64,000 nucleotides of DNA from Pseudomonas sp. CROZ-RG-20F-R04-15 (GCF_022662375.1 NZ_JAKNQL010000003.1:124001-188000), one strand, 5' to 3'. Shown: positions 17,335 to 25,818, numbered from the stretch's first letter. Program-made: numbers and translations. Notes: a model not told the origin generated them from the letters alone.

Positions 17335-17745
17335 TTACCCGCGAATACGGTGCTCATCAAAAGCATAATCTTCCTGGCAATCAGCCGAAGGACCTTTCTC
17401 CACATTGACGTAATGTACCGTGTCAGCATCAGTAAACTTGTAGGTGTAAACATCAGGCGCAGTGACGCCATTGGTTCTCAGCACACTCTTGCCATTGGTA
17501 GCTGTCCAGGTGCCATGCTCGGTTTGCACCTTCTGTGTCTGCTTGGCGTCGCGGAAAAAGGTGATGGAGAACGTACCGTCGGCGTTGAACTGGTTTTTCC
17601 AGGACATGAACTGGCATTTACCGTTTTCGTCGCGCTGACCTTTCCATGAACCGACCAGCGATGGGTCAACGACCGGCTTATTAGTGGCGCAGCCAGACAA
17701 TGTCGCGGCCAGAATAATAAGTGCCAGGGAGAGATTCCGTTTCAC
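17335..17745 (-). CDS. Small lipoprotein with lipocalin-like fold features
   Basis: The GTG start at 17745 has AGGAAA about 7 bases upstream and gives 136 residues. An upstream ATG would add an unlikely charged leader. The signal peptide ends in a lipobox (LAATLSGC), so the protein should be lipid-anchored. The mature part has a GSWKG segment followed by alternating short beta-like segments (FNADGTFSITFF, GTWTATNGKSVL, DVYTYKFTDADTVHYV), reminiscent of lipocalin-like domains. It is the second gene of a pair whose promoter block matches that of the neighbouring tpsB operon. Its role is unknown; I suggest an accessory of the surface system only from this shared control. Confidence 0.8.
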   Translation of the reverse strand: MKRNLSLALIILAATLSGCATNKPVVDPSLVGSWKGQRDENGKCQFMSWKNQFNADGTFSITFFRDAKQTQKVQTEHGTWTATNGKSVLRTNGVTAPDVYTYKFTDADTVHYVNVEKGPSADCQEDYAFDEHRIRG

Positions 17746-17793
17746 AGGGTGTTTCCTTTTTTTCGATAAATTCAGTGCGCTGTGCATGCCGAC

Positions 17794-18342
17794 TCAACTT
17801 TTTACGAGCGTGCGCTGCCGAGGCTGAGTAACGTCATAAACATGCTGTTCGCAATGCTCACCGCTGAACTGGAACTCCACCTGGTAGACCTTGCCGCGCT
17901 CGGGAGTGAAAACAGTGGTCAGCGGCCCGCAGGTATAAATACCTCCCGTAACCCGGCTGTTCGAATACCCCGAAACCTCAAAGGGCTTACCGGCATCCGC
18001 TTGTGCCTCCACTTGCGGGAAGCGCTTGACCGTGGCGCTGTTGGCCACTTCATTGAGTTTGGCGATCCAGCCGAAAACATGGCCCCGACCTGAATCAACG
18101 ACGGTGCCAAGCACTTCCATGCGGCGGTCAGGATCATCCGCGCGCCGGATGGAAAACTCCACCGGATGGGTGCCACCGGAGGCTTTCATGATGACCTTGG
18201 CGTGCTGGTCATCCGTGGCCACTTTGTTCTGGCCCAGTTGAACACCGTCTTTCAGCAGGCTTGGAGAAGAATCCCGAACATTGGAATGGCAGCCTGCCAG
18301 CGTAAAAATCACAGCCAGAGGCAGTAATGCGCGTTTGTTCAC
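17794..18342 (-). CDS. Lipoprotein of unknown function
   Basis: From the GTG at 18342 the protein has 182 residues, with a signal peptide and lipobox (FTLAGC). A longer start at 18384 falls inside the promoter block, only about 9 bases from the predicted transcription start, so I reject it. The mature domain is polar with scattered beta-like stretches. I recognise no family. It is followed 48 bases later by the second lipoprotein, probably as one transcript from the promoter at 18379-18428. The shared promoter type suggests co-regulation with the two-partner secretion operon. Confidence 0.75.
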   Translation of the reverse strand: MNKRALLPLAVIFTLAGCHSNVRDSSPSLLKDGVQLGQNKVATDDQHAKVIMKASGGTHPVEFSIRRADDPDRRMEVLGTVVDSGRGHVFGWIAKLNEVANSATVKRFPQVEAQADAGKPFEVSGYSNSRVTGGIYTCGPLTTVFTPERGKVYQVEFQFSGEHCEQHVYDVTQPRQRTLVKS

Positions 18343-18378
18343 GGACGAATTTTCTCGATTAAGGAAGGGCGCCAGGAA

Positions 18379-18428
18379 TGGCATCAAAATAGTGGCGCGA
18401 TATTAGTTGGCCATCATTTTGGCGTCAA
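18379..18428 (-). promoter_or_regulatory. Promoter and operator-like block of the lipoprotein pair
   Basis: TTGACG (18428-18423) and TAATAT (18405-18400) on the minus strand, 17 bases apart, with inverted arms at 18379-18390 and 18416-18427 (9 of 12 positions pair). The block is almost the same sequence as at 17202-17251. It sits in the short gap after the HxlR-family gene. Confidence 0.85.
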
Positions 18429-18439
18429 ACCTTTGTTGG

Positions 18440-18889
18440 TCAGTGCTCAACACCCAGTCGCGTCGCAACGTCCGCCGGTGCCAGCACGCGACCATCGGCC
18501 GCCGTCAATTCCAGCTTGCGAATCGGCTGACGATCCTTTGCATCAACCATCACCGACCCCGGCTCACCCGGCGCGTACATGAATTCTCCGCCCCACTGCG
18601 ACAGTGCGACGATCACGGTCTGCAAGGCTTTGCCACGCTCAGTCAGCACGTATTCCTTATAGGCCCCGCCGTCGGCGGCTGGCATCGCCTGCAGAATCCC
18701 CTGCTCCACCAGCCCCTTGAGGCGGGCGCTAAGCATGTTTTTCGCGATATCCAGACTCTTCTGGAAATCATTGAAACGCCGGATGCCATCCAGCGCATCA
18801 CGAATGATCAGCAGCGACCACCAGTCACCGATCAGGTCCAGCGTGCGGGCGACCGGGCAGGCATTGCCCTGCAAACTTTTGCGTTTCAC
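18440..18889 (-). CDS. HxlR-family transcriptional regulator
   Basis: A 149-residue winged-helix protein. Residues 10-32 show the HxlR signature (CPVARTLDLIGDWWSLLIIR), followed by FNDFQKSLDIAKNMLSARLK (recognition helix region) and the wing (YKEYVLTERGKAL). The conserved N-terminal Cys present in many redox- or electrophile-sensing HxlR proteins is there (Cys11). It is divergent from the arylesterase gene with ~185 bases between them and is a plausible regulator of it. The effector is unknown. Confidence 0.92.
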   Translation of the reverse strand: MKRKSLQGNACPVARTLDLIGDWWSLLIIRDALDGIRRFNDFQKSLDIAKNMLSARLKGLVEQGILQAMPAADGGAYKEYVLTERGKALQTVIVALSQWGGEFMYAPGEPGSVMVDAKDRQPIRKLELTAADGRVLAPADVATRLGVEH

Positions 18890-19074
18890 GTAAATGTACT
18901 CCCTCGAATCAGTGGGCGGCTGTGCGGCTCAGGGTTGCATCATACAACTCTATCGCCGATCGACGGCTGAACTGCGCAAAACCAGCACCTGCATACAAGT
19001 AGCCGGAACGCTTTGCACTGATAGTGAATGCCGCCATTCCGGCACTACCGCGAACCCTGAAGCAAGGAGTTTCC

Positions 19075-19893
19075 ATGAGCACCTTCACCACGCAAGACGG
19101 CACCGAGATCTATTACAAGGACTGGGGCAGCGGTAAACCCGTGCTGTTCAGCCATGGCTGGCCGCTGGATGCCGACATGTGGGAATACCAGATGGAATAC
19201 CTGAGCAGCCGTGGCTATCGCACCATTGCGTTCGATCGCCGTGGTTTCGGCCGCTCTGATCAGCCGTGGACCGGTTACGACTACGACACCTTCGCCGATG
19301 ACATCGCGCAACTGATCAATCATCTGGACCTGCGCGACGTGACGCTGGTGGGCTTCTCGATGGGCGGCGGCGATGTCAGCCGCTACATCGCCCGGCATGG
19401 CAGCGAGCGGGTTGCCGGTCTGGTGCTACTAGGTGCGGTGACGCCGCTGTTCGGCAAGAAAGCCGATTTCCCGCAGGGCGTCGACAGCTCGGTATTCGAC
19501 GGGATCAAGGCCGGCCTGCTGCAGGATCGCGCGCAGTTCATCGCCGATTTCGCCGCGCCGTTCTATGGCACCAATCAAGGTCAGAAAGTCTCCGACGGCG
19601 TGCTCACGCAAACGTTGAATATCGCTCTGATGGCCTCGCTCAAAGGCACCGTGGATTGCGTCACGGCGTTCTCGGAAACCGACTTCCGCCCGGACATGGC
19701 CAAGATCGATGTACCGACGCTGGTCATTCATGGCGACGGCGACCAGATCGTGCCGCTCGAAACCACTGGCAAACAGGCTGCGGCACAAATCAAAGGTGCC
19801 GAGCTGAAGGTTTACGCCGGGGCGCCGCACGGCTTTGCGGTGACGCATGCGCAGGCATTGAACGAGGACTTGCTGGCGTTCCTCAAGCGCTGA
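19075..19893 (+). CDS. Arylesterase / cofactor-free perhydrolase (alpha/beta hydrolase)
   Basis: A 272-residue alpha/beta hydrolase closely resembling the P. fluorescens arylesterase (EC 3.1.1.2), which hydrolyses aryl esters and makes peracids. The catalytic triad is visible: Ser95 in GFSMGG, Asp223 in HGDGDQIV and His252 in APHGFA (94/222/251 without Met). The start ATG at 19075 has AAGGAG 6 bases upstream. Position 29 of the mature numbering is Pro (HGWPLD), where the well-studied enzyme as I remember it has Leu. That substitution is known to favour perhydrolysis. Non-heme chloroperoxidases of the same family are an alternative name. It is probably controlled by the divergent HxlR regulator. 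Confidence 0.95.
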   Translation: MSTFTTQDGTEIYYKDWGSGKPVLFSHGWPLDADMWEYQMEYLSSRGYRTIAFDRRGFGRSDQPWTGYDYDTFADDIAQLINHLDLRDVTLVGFSMGGGDVSRYIARHGSERVAGLVLLGAVTPLFGKKADFPQGVDSSVFDGIKAGLLQDRAQFIADFAAPFYGTNQGQKVSDGVLTQTLNIALMASLKGTVDCVTAFSETDFRPDMAKIDVPTLVIHGDGDQIVPLETTGKQAAAQIKGAELKVYAGAPHGFAVTHAQALNEDLLAFLKR

Positions 19894-19907
19894 AAACTCA
19901 GCGCAGC

Positions 19908-19938
19908 AAAGTCCGTCAACATCCGTTTGACGGACTTT
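19908..19938 (+). terminator. Terminator of the arylesterase gene
   Basis: AAAGTCCGTCAA and TTGACGGACTTT form a 12-bp perfect stem with a 7-base loop 15 bases after the stop codon. The T-tract is short (TTTGTG). Confidence 0.8.
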
Positions 19939-20022
19939 GTGCTCCCCTCAGTCTCAGCTAAGTTTGCCTCGCTACTGTCTCTCCTGCGCACCTTCAGCGC
20001 TGCTCAGGAGAGGCCCCCGCCC

Positions 20023-20787
20023 ATGAATTCCGCGAAAGCCGGATGGCTCAACAAAGTACCCGAGGTCACCCTGGCCTTCTGGGTGATCAAGATTCTGTCG
20101 ACGACCGTCGGTGAAACCGGTGCGGACTTTCTCGCCGTGGACGTCGGTTTCGGCGCCGGCCCGACCAGCCTCGGCATGGCGTTGCTGCTGGGCGGCGCGC
20201 TGTTCCTGCAAATGCGCAAAGTCACCTACACGCCGTGGATCTATTGGCTGACCGTGGTGCTGGTGAGCATCGTCGGCACGCAGATCACCGACATCATGAC
20301 CGACATGCTCGATATCAGTCTGTACGTCAGCACCGCGGTGTTTTCAGTGCTGCTGGCGATCAATTTTGTGCTCTGGTATCGGGTCGAACACAGTCTGTCG
20401 ATCCGTGAAATCAACACCCCGCGCCGGGAGCTTTTCTACTGGACCACGGTGCTGTGTACGTTCGCCCTCGGCACCGCCGCCGGTGATCTTGCCACCGAAG
20501 CACTGGGCCTGGGCTTCACCCTTGGCGCAGTGATTTTCGGCGCACTGATTGCCGCCACCCTGATCGCCTGGCGTATGGGCGCCAATGTGGTGTTGACCTT
20601 CTGGGTCGCCTACATCCTGACCCGCCCGTTCGGCGCTTCTCTGGGCGATCTGCTGACCCAGGCGAAAACCTATGGCGGCCTCGGTATGGGCGCGGCCTGG
20701 ACCAGTGCGATTTTTCTGACCGTCATCGTTCTGCTCGTGGCTGTAGCGCAGATCAGCGTCGGCAACCGCAAAACCCTTACTCAGTAA
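20023..20787 (+). CDS. COG4705-type multi-pass membrane protein
   Basis: A 254-residue protein with about eight predicted membrane helices. Internal repeats are visible: a segment like KVPEVTLAFWVIKILSTTVG near the N-terminus recurs in altered form around residues 130-160 (LFYWTTVLCTFALGTAAGD) and 185-210. This is typical of the COG4705 uncharacterised membrane family. The ATG at 20023 is preceded by CAGGAGAGGC. A lipoprotein and a two-component pair follow in the same direction. The function is unknown; a transport or ion-handling role under the downstream sensor is only a guess. Confidence 0.85.
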   Translation: MNSAKAGWLNKVPEVTLAFWVIKILSTTVGETGADFLAVDVGFGAGPTSLGMALLLGGALFLQMRKVTYTPWIYWLTVVLVSIVGTQITDIMTDMLDISLYVSTAVFSVLLAINFVLWYRVEHSLSIREINTPRRELFYWTTVLCTFALGTAAGDLATEALGLGFTLGAVIFGALIAATLIAWRMGANVVLTFWVAYILTRPFGASLGDLLTQAKTYGGLGMGAAWTSAIFLTVIVLLVAVAQISVGNRKTLTQ

Positions 20788-20814
20788 CCTTCAATGTCTA
20801 TTCGAGGAATCATC

Positions 20815-21264
20815 ATGCGTCCCTTTCAAAATGCCATTCGTCACGTTGCCATCGTCACCTCGATCTTTCTGCTGGGCATCGCCGCAGGCTGCTCGAAACC
20901 GGCGGACAAACCGGCGGACAAACCGGCGGGCAGTGCCGCCACGACGTCAATGAGCGCGCCGACGCAATCAGGCTCGAAGCTCGGCGACCTGAGCGAGTTC
21001 CGCAGCATCGCCGCCGACGTCGCCGCCCTCGTCGATAAAAACGACTTGCCCGGCGCCAAGGCGCGCATCAAGGATCTGGAATCGGCCTGGGACTCCGCCG
21101 AAGCCGGGATCAAGCCACGTGCAGCAAGCGACTGGCACATGCTCGACAAAGCCATCGACCGCGCCCTCGACGCCCTGCGGGCCAGCTCGCCGAAGCAGAG
21201 CGACTGCAAAGCGGCGATCGACGACGTGGTCAAGGCATTCGATTCGATGAAAGGTCAATCATGA
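20815..21264 (+). CDS. Small lipoprotein with KPAD repeats
   Basis: A 149-residue protein. The signal peptide ends in a lipobox (GIAAGC at ~21-26). KPAD is repeated three times just after the lipidated Cys, encoded by tandem 12-base units around 20898-20930. A mostly helical domain follows (about 55-145), with two conserved-looking amphipathic helices ([20 protein letters not shown] and [17 protein letters not shown]). It lies 27 bases after the COG4705 gene and upstream of the two-component genes. A periplasmic sensor partner is possible but unproven. Confidence 0.82.
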   Translation: MRPFQNAIRHVAIVTSIFLLGIAAGCSKPADKPADKPAGSAATTSMSAPTQSGSKLGDLSEFRSIAADVAALVDKNDLPGAKARIKDLESAWDSAEAGIKPRAASDWHMLDKAIDRALDALRASSPKQSDCKAAIDDVVKAFDSMKGQS

Positions 21265-21359
21265 CCGTGCGCTGAGCCGGTGGCGGACAAACGCTGGCTC
21301 AGGTGCTTCAATACAGGCGCGACGGTCTCGACCGTGGCGCCTTTTTTGCGGAGCAAGAC

Positions 21360-22025
21360 ATGCGGATATTGCTGGTCGAAGACGACCCGATGATTGGTGA
21401 TGCGATACAGAGCGCACTGGACGATGCGAGCTACGCCACCGACTGGGTGAAAAACGGCCTCACCGCCCTCGCGGCGCTGGATACACAAGCCTACGACATG
21501 GTGCTGCTCGACCTCGGTCTGCCCGGCAAGGACGGCCTCGATGTGCTCGACAGCATTCGCGCGCGCAACAATCCTGTGCCGCTGTTGATCATTACCGCCC
21601 GCGATGGTCTTGATGACCGCCTGCGCGGACTGGATGGCGGCGCCGACGACTTCCTGCTCAAACCTTTTGCCATGGCCGAACTGCTCGCGCGCATGCGTGC
21701 GGTGTTACGGCGCAAGGGCGGCAGCGCGCAGTCGGTGCTGGACAACGGCGTGGTGTCGCTGGACCTGCTATCCAAACAAGCGCGCACCGCCGAGGCGGAC
21801 GAGGTGCAACTTTCCGCCCGTGAATTTGCCCTGCTGCAAGCCTTGCTGATCCGACCGGGGGCGATTCTGTCGCGCAGCGAACTGGAGGATCGCATCTATG
21901 GCTGGGGCAATGAAGTGGAAAGCAACGCGGTGGAGTTTCTGATCCATGCGCTGCGGCGAAAACTCGGTAACCACGTGATCAAGAACGTCAGGGGAATGGG
22001 ATGGATGGTTTCAAAAAGCGCCTGA
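21360..22025 (+). CDS. OmpR-family response regulator
   Basis: A 221-residue protein. The N-terminal receiver domain has the acidic pair EDD at 7-9, the phosphoacceptor Asp51 (VLLDLGLPG) and Lys in LKPFAM. A C-terminal winged helix follows (REFALLQALLIRPGAILSRS ... NAVEFLIHALRRKLG). It resembles QmrA/QseB/TctD-type regulators. The ATG at 21360 has GCGGAG upstream. It overlaps the sensor kinase start by 25 bases, so the pair is co-translated. Confidence 0.96.
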   Translation: MRILLVEDDPMIGDAIQSALDDASYATDWVKNGLTALAALDTQAYDMVLLDLGLPGKDGLDVLDSIRARNNPVPLLIITARDGLDDRLRGLDGGADDFLLKPFAMAELLARMRAVLRRKGGSAQSVLDNGVVSLDLLSKQARTAEADEVQLSAREFALLQALLIRPGAILSRSELEDRIYGWGNEVESNAVEFLIHALRRKLGNHVIKNVRGMGWMVSKSA

Positions 22026-23371
22026 ACGATTCGGTGCAGCTGCGATTGTCGGTGACGCTGTCCGTTGCCATCCTGATTGTTGCGGTACTGGCCGGGGTCT
22101 TTGCGTTTTTCTCCGCGCTCGACGAAGCCCACGAAATGCAGGACGCGCACCTGCAGCAGGTGGCCATGCTGTTTGACCGCCAGCAGATGACCCTGCGCTA
22201 TCCCGCTGCCGAGCCGTTGGCGGGTGACGATGAGGAATCACGCGTCATCATCCAGTACCTTGCCGACGGTCGCCTGGCGCACGGCAACGACGACAACGTC
22301 ATTCCACTGCCCTTTCCCGCCACCCTTGCCGATGGCTTGTCGACCGTGAACATTGCCGGTGAAGATTTCCGCGCGATGGTCAGAACCACCGCCCGTGGCG
22401 AGCGCATTGTCGTTGCTCAGGAAACCGGCATTCGTAACCGCGAGGCGCGGGAAAGCGCGTGGCGTAGTCTGTTGCCGTTTTTGATTCTGTTTGCCGTATT
22501 GCTATTGGTCGTGGGCGATCTGGTGCGCAAGCTGTTCCGCCCCATCGCGGTCCTTTCCGATGAGATCGACCAGCGTGACCAGCAAGCGCTGCACCCGATT
22601 GACGAACAACATCTGCCCAGCGAAATCCGCCCTTTCGTGGTAGCCATCAATCGCTTGCTGGGACGCGTCGCGACGTCGATGGAAAGCCAACGCCGCTTCG
22701 TCGCTGACGCCGCGCACGAACTGCGTTCTCCGATGACCGCGTTGTCGTTGCAGGCCGAGCGTCTGGCGACCAGCGACATGCCGACGGCGGCTCGCCAGCG
22801 CTTGCTGCCACTGACTCAGGGCATTGAACGCAGCCGCCAACTGATCGATCAATTGCTCGCATTGGCGGCAGCGCAGTCGAGCGTGGAGCGGCCACAGACG
22901 CACATGTCGGTGCATGCAGTGTTTCGCCGAGTGCTTGAAGACTCAATGCCGTTGGCCGAGCGCAAAAACATCGACATCGGCGTAGAAAGTATTGAAGACG
23001 TGCAGGTCTTGATCAATGAAATGGACCTGACGATGCTGATCCGCAATCTGCTCGACAATGCAATCCGCTATACCCCTGAGGGCGGCCAGATCGATTTGTC
23101 GGTGACGTGCACCGCAGACGCTGCGGTCGTGCAGATCAAGGACTCCGGACCAGGTATCAGCGCCGAAGAACAACAGCGTGTGTTCGATCCGTTTTATCGC
23201 AGTCTGGGCACCGAACAATCCGGCTCCGGGCTGGGTCTGTCCATCGTCAGGGCGATAGCCGAGCGCACTGGCGCTGAAATTCGTTTGAGTTTTACCGATG
23301 AAAGCAACCAGCGCGGGCTGTGCGTGACGGTCCACTTCAAATGCGCCTCGAAAACCATCACGTCGTTTTGA
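22001..23371 (+). CDS. Two-component sensor histidine kinase
   Basis: A 456-residue inner-membrane kinase. Helices at about 17-39 and 150-172 bracket a ~110-residue periplasmic domain. A HAMP-like linker follows. The H-box is FVADAAHELRSP with phosphoacceptor His239, the N-box NLLDNAIRYTP and the G-boxes DSGPGI and GSGLGLSIV. It pairs with the overlapping response regulator. The upstream COG4705 and lipoprotein genes are likely targets or accessory sensors. The signal is unknown. Confidence 0.95.
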   Translation: MDGFKKRLNDSVQLRLSVTLSVAILIVAVLAGVFAFFSALDEAHEMQDAHLQQVAMLFDRQQMTLRYPAAEPLAGDDEESRVIIQYLADGRLAHGNDDNVIPLPFPATLADGLSTVNIAGEDFRAMVRTTARGERIVVAQETGIRNREARESAWRSLLPFLILFAVLLLVVGDLVRKLFRPIAVLSDEIDQRDQQALHPIDEQHLPSEIRPFVVAINRLLGRVATSMESQRRFVADAAHELRSPMTALSLQAERLATSDMPTAARQRLLPLTQGIERSRQLIDQLLALAAAQSSVERPQTHMSVHAVFRRVLEDSMPLAERKNIDIGVESIEDVQVLINEMDLTMLIRNLLDNAIRYTPEGGQIDLSVTCTADAAVVQIKDSGPGISAEEQQRVFDPFYRSLGTEQSGSGLGLSIVRAIAERTGAEIRLSFTDESNQRGLCVTVHFKCASKTITSF

Positions 23372-23429
23372 CATTTTTTTCCCAATTCGCTTCGTAGGGT
23401 GCGTTATTCGACTAATCAGGAACCCGCTC

Positions 23430-23696
23430 ATGACCTCTTCCACCCCTGACGAAATGGACGAAGACATCCTTACCCAAGCCGCCGATTGGTGCATGCGCTT
23501 GCACGACGATCATTGCCCGTCTGATGATCGCCAGCAATTTCAGGACTGGATTCAGCTCGATCCGCGCCACGCTTTCGAGTACGCAAAGATGCTTGAAATC
23601 TGGGATCTTGGCGGACAATTGCCGGAAGAACCCGGGACGGCGAAAAAGCTCCTGACCGGTGATGCATCGATGCACAAAGGCAGTCGCGAAATGTAG
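23430..23696 (+). CDS. Stand-alone FecR/anti-sigma N-terminal domain (DUF4880-like) protein
   Basis: An 88-residue protein whose residues ~12-55 match the cytoplasmic N-terminal domain of FecR-type anti-sigma regulators (QAADWCMRLHDD and FQDWIQLDPRHAFEYAKM). The membrane helix and periplasmic sensing part of FecR are absent, and no ECF sigma gene or TonB receptor is next to it. It could be a decayed FecR or a small soluble sigma-binding protein. The stop codon is natural, with no extended homology after it. Confidence 0.78.
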   Translation: MTSSTPDEMDEDILTQAADWCMRLHDDHCPSDDRQQFQDWIQLDPRHAFEYAKMLEIWDLGGQLPEEPGTAKKLLTGDASMHKGSREM

Positions 23697-23903
23697 GGGC
23701 AGGTTTTGCCCCCTCTACTCCCCTTCATAGCGCTCAACCCACCGGATTCAAAGGCTTTCGCCCCTCTGCATCAGAATTTTATCTTCACATCCCAGCTTAA
23801 TAATATTTTACCGATATCCCCCCTCTCCCTAGTCTGACCTCAAGCAAAACGGACAAGCCAACAGCGGCCCGAATCCCACTGCCTTGCTAGGAAGGATGTA
23901 GAG

Positions 23904-25223
23904 ATGACCCCTGAAATAATAAAAACAGACACACTGATCGTGGGTGCCGGCCAAGCGGGCGTGGCGATGAGCGAGCACCTGAGCAAACTCGGCGTGCCGC
24001 ATCTGGTGCTGGAGCGCAGTCGCATTGCCGAACGCTGGCGCACCGGGCGCTGGGACTCGCTGGTTGCCAACGGCCCGGCATGGCACGACCGCTTCCCGGG
24101 TCTGGAATTCGATGATGTCGATCCCGACGGTTTCGCCCCGAAAGAACGTGTAGCTGACTACTTCGAAGCTTACGCAAAGAAATTCAATGCACCGATCCGT
24201 ACCGGCGTTGAAGTCAAAAGCGTGGTGCGCAATGTCGGTCGCCCGGGCTTCACTGTCGAGACGTCCGAAGGTGTGATCGAAGCCAGCCGCGTCGTCGCCG
24301 CGACTGGCCCGTTCCAGAAACCGGTGATCCCGGCGATTGCCCCGCAAGACAGACGTCTGTTGCAGATCCACTCCGCTGACTATCGCAATCCACAGCAACT
24401 GCCGCAGGGCGCGGTGCTGGTGGTTGGCGCCGGTTCGTCAGGCGTGCAGATCGCCGATGAACTGCAGCGCTCGGGCAAACAGGTTTACCTGTCGGTCGGC
24501 GCTCACGACCGTCCTCCGCGTGCTTACCGCAACCGTGATTTCTGCTGGTGGCTGGGCGTGCTCGGCGAGTGGGACCAAGCGGCGATGAAGCCGGGGCGCG
24601 AGCACGTGACCATCGCAGTCAGCGGCGCCCATGGCGGGCGCACCATCGATTTCCGTGGTCTGGCCCATCGCGGCATGACCCTGGTCGGCGTCACCGAGTC
24701 GTTCAATAACGGCGTGGTGACCTTCAAGCAGGATCTGCTCGGCAACCTCAATCGCGGCGATGAAAACTATCTGGCGCTGCTGGATGCCGCCGATGCCTAC
24801 ATCGAGCGCAACGGGCTGGATCTGCCGGAAGAACCGGAAGCACGCGAAACCTATCCCGACCCTGAGTGCGTGAAAAATCCATTGGCCGATCTGGATCTGG
24901 CCGAGGCTGGCGTCACTTCGATCATCTGGGCCACCGGGTTTGCCGTGGATTACTCGTGGCTGCAAGTCGCGGCGTTCGATGACAAAGGCAAGCCTGTGCA
25001 TCAGCGCGGCGTGTCGAGTGAGCCGGGGGTGTATTTCCTCGGTTTGCCGTGGCAGTCGCGCCGGGGTTCGTCGTTTATCTGGGGCGTATGGCACGACGCC
25101 AAGCACGTCGCCGATCACATCGCCACCCAGCGCAAGTATCTGGACTATCGCGATGCCGAGCAGCGTGAAGCCGCATTGCACTCGGGTACCCACAGCAAAG
25201 CCGCCGATACCGTCGACGCTTGA
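23904..25223 (+). CDS. Flavin-containing monooxygenase (CzcO-like)
   Basis: A 439-residue class B flavoprotein monooxygenase-like protein. The FAD-binding GAGQAG is at 14-19, the NADPH-binding GAGSSG near 177, and an ATG-type motif (IIWATGFAVD) near residue 345. RWRTGRWDSL near 45 is the substrate-side segment typical of this family. It is the first gene of a run with a Rid protein, a DUF1028 protein and an M20 deacylase, which suggests oxidation of a nitrogen compound followed by amide cleavage. The substrate is unknown. Confidence 0.9.
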   Translation: MTPEIIKTDTLIVGAGQAGVAMSEHLSKLGVPHLVLERSRIAERWRTGRWDSLVANGPAWHDRFPGLEFDDVDPDGFAPKERVADYFEAYAKKFNAPIRTGVEVKSVVRNVGRPGFTVETSEGVIEASRVVAATGPFQKPVIPAIAPQDRRLLQIHSADYRNPQQLPQGAVLVVGAGSSGVQIADELQRSGKQVYLSVGAHDRPPRAYRNRDFCWWLGVLGEWDQAAMKPGREHVTIAVSGAHGGRTIDFRGLAHRGMTLVGVTESFNNGVVTFKQDLLGNLNRGDENYLALLDAADAYIERNGLDLPEEPEARETYPDPECVKNPLADLDLAEAGVTSIIWATGFAVDYSWLQVAAFDDKGKPVHQRGVSSEPGVYFLGLPWQSRRGSSFIWGVWHDAKHVADHIATQRKYLDYRDAEQREAALHSGTHSKAADTVDA

Positions 25224-25282
25224 TATCCCTCTTTCGCTCCGGCGCCGATTGCGCCGGGGCTCACCTTCTTCAGGAGCTGCAC

Positions 25283-25699
25283 ATGAGCAAGCCAACCCAC
25301 ACGCGCATCCGCATGTTCAACACCAAAGACACTTACCCGAACCAGACACTGGACAACGACTTGTGCCAGGCCGTGCGTGCAGGCAACACCGTGTATGTCC
25401 GGGGTCAGGTCGGTACGGATTTCGACGGCAATCTGATCGGTCTTGGCGATCCGCGCGCGCAGGCTGAACAAGCGATGCGCAACGTCAAGCAACTGCTCGA
25501 AGAAGCCGGCAGCGACATGAGCCACATCGTCAAGACCACCACCTACCTGATCGATCCGCGTTATCGCGAGGCGGTGTATGGCGAAGTCGGCAAGTGGCTC
25601 AAGGGTGTGTTCCCGATTTCCACCGGCCTGGTGGTGTCGGCGCTGGGGCAGCCGCAGTGGCTGATGGAAATTGATGTGATTGCGGTGATTCCTGAGTAA
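25283..25699 (+). CDS. Rid-family (YjgF/YER057c) protein, non-canonical
   Basis: A 138-residue Rid-superfamily protein with characteristic segments (VYVRGQVGTDFDGNL, AEQAMRNVKQLLEEAG, VVKTTTYL-like, WLMEIDVIAV). At the position where imine deaminases (RidA) keep a catalytic Arg before the last strands, it reads PISTGLVVSAL, so the Arg is missing. It is therefore not expected to be an archetypal 2-aminoacrylate deaminase. The ATG at 25283 has CAGGAGC upstream. It lies between the monooxygenase and DUF1028 genes. Confidence 0.9.
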   Translation: MSKPTHTRIRMFNTKDTYPNQTLDNDLCQAVRAGNTVYVRGQVGTDFDGNLIGLGDPRAQAEQAMRNVKQLLEEAGSDMSHIVKTTTYLIDPRYREAVYGEVGKWLKGVFPISTGLVVSALGQPQWLMEIDVIAVIPE

Positions 25700-25720
25700 G
25701 TCAGGAAACCGAGTCGCGGC

Positions 25721-25787
25721 CTTCGCGAGCAGGCTCACTCCCACAGGGGAATGTATTTCAATGTGGGAGCGAGCCTGCTCGCGAAGA
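25721..25787. repeat. Pair of inverted REP elements (BIME)
   Basis: Two REP units (TTCGCGAGCAGGCTC... and ...GAGCCTGCTCGCGAA) in inverted orientation, 15-20 bases apart, lie inside the operon between the Rid and DUF1028 genes. They may attenuate or stabilise the transcript. Confidence 0.9.
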
Positions 25788-25818
25788 GACCCGCCCAGAC
25801 ACACAAGGAGTTCAATAG

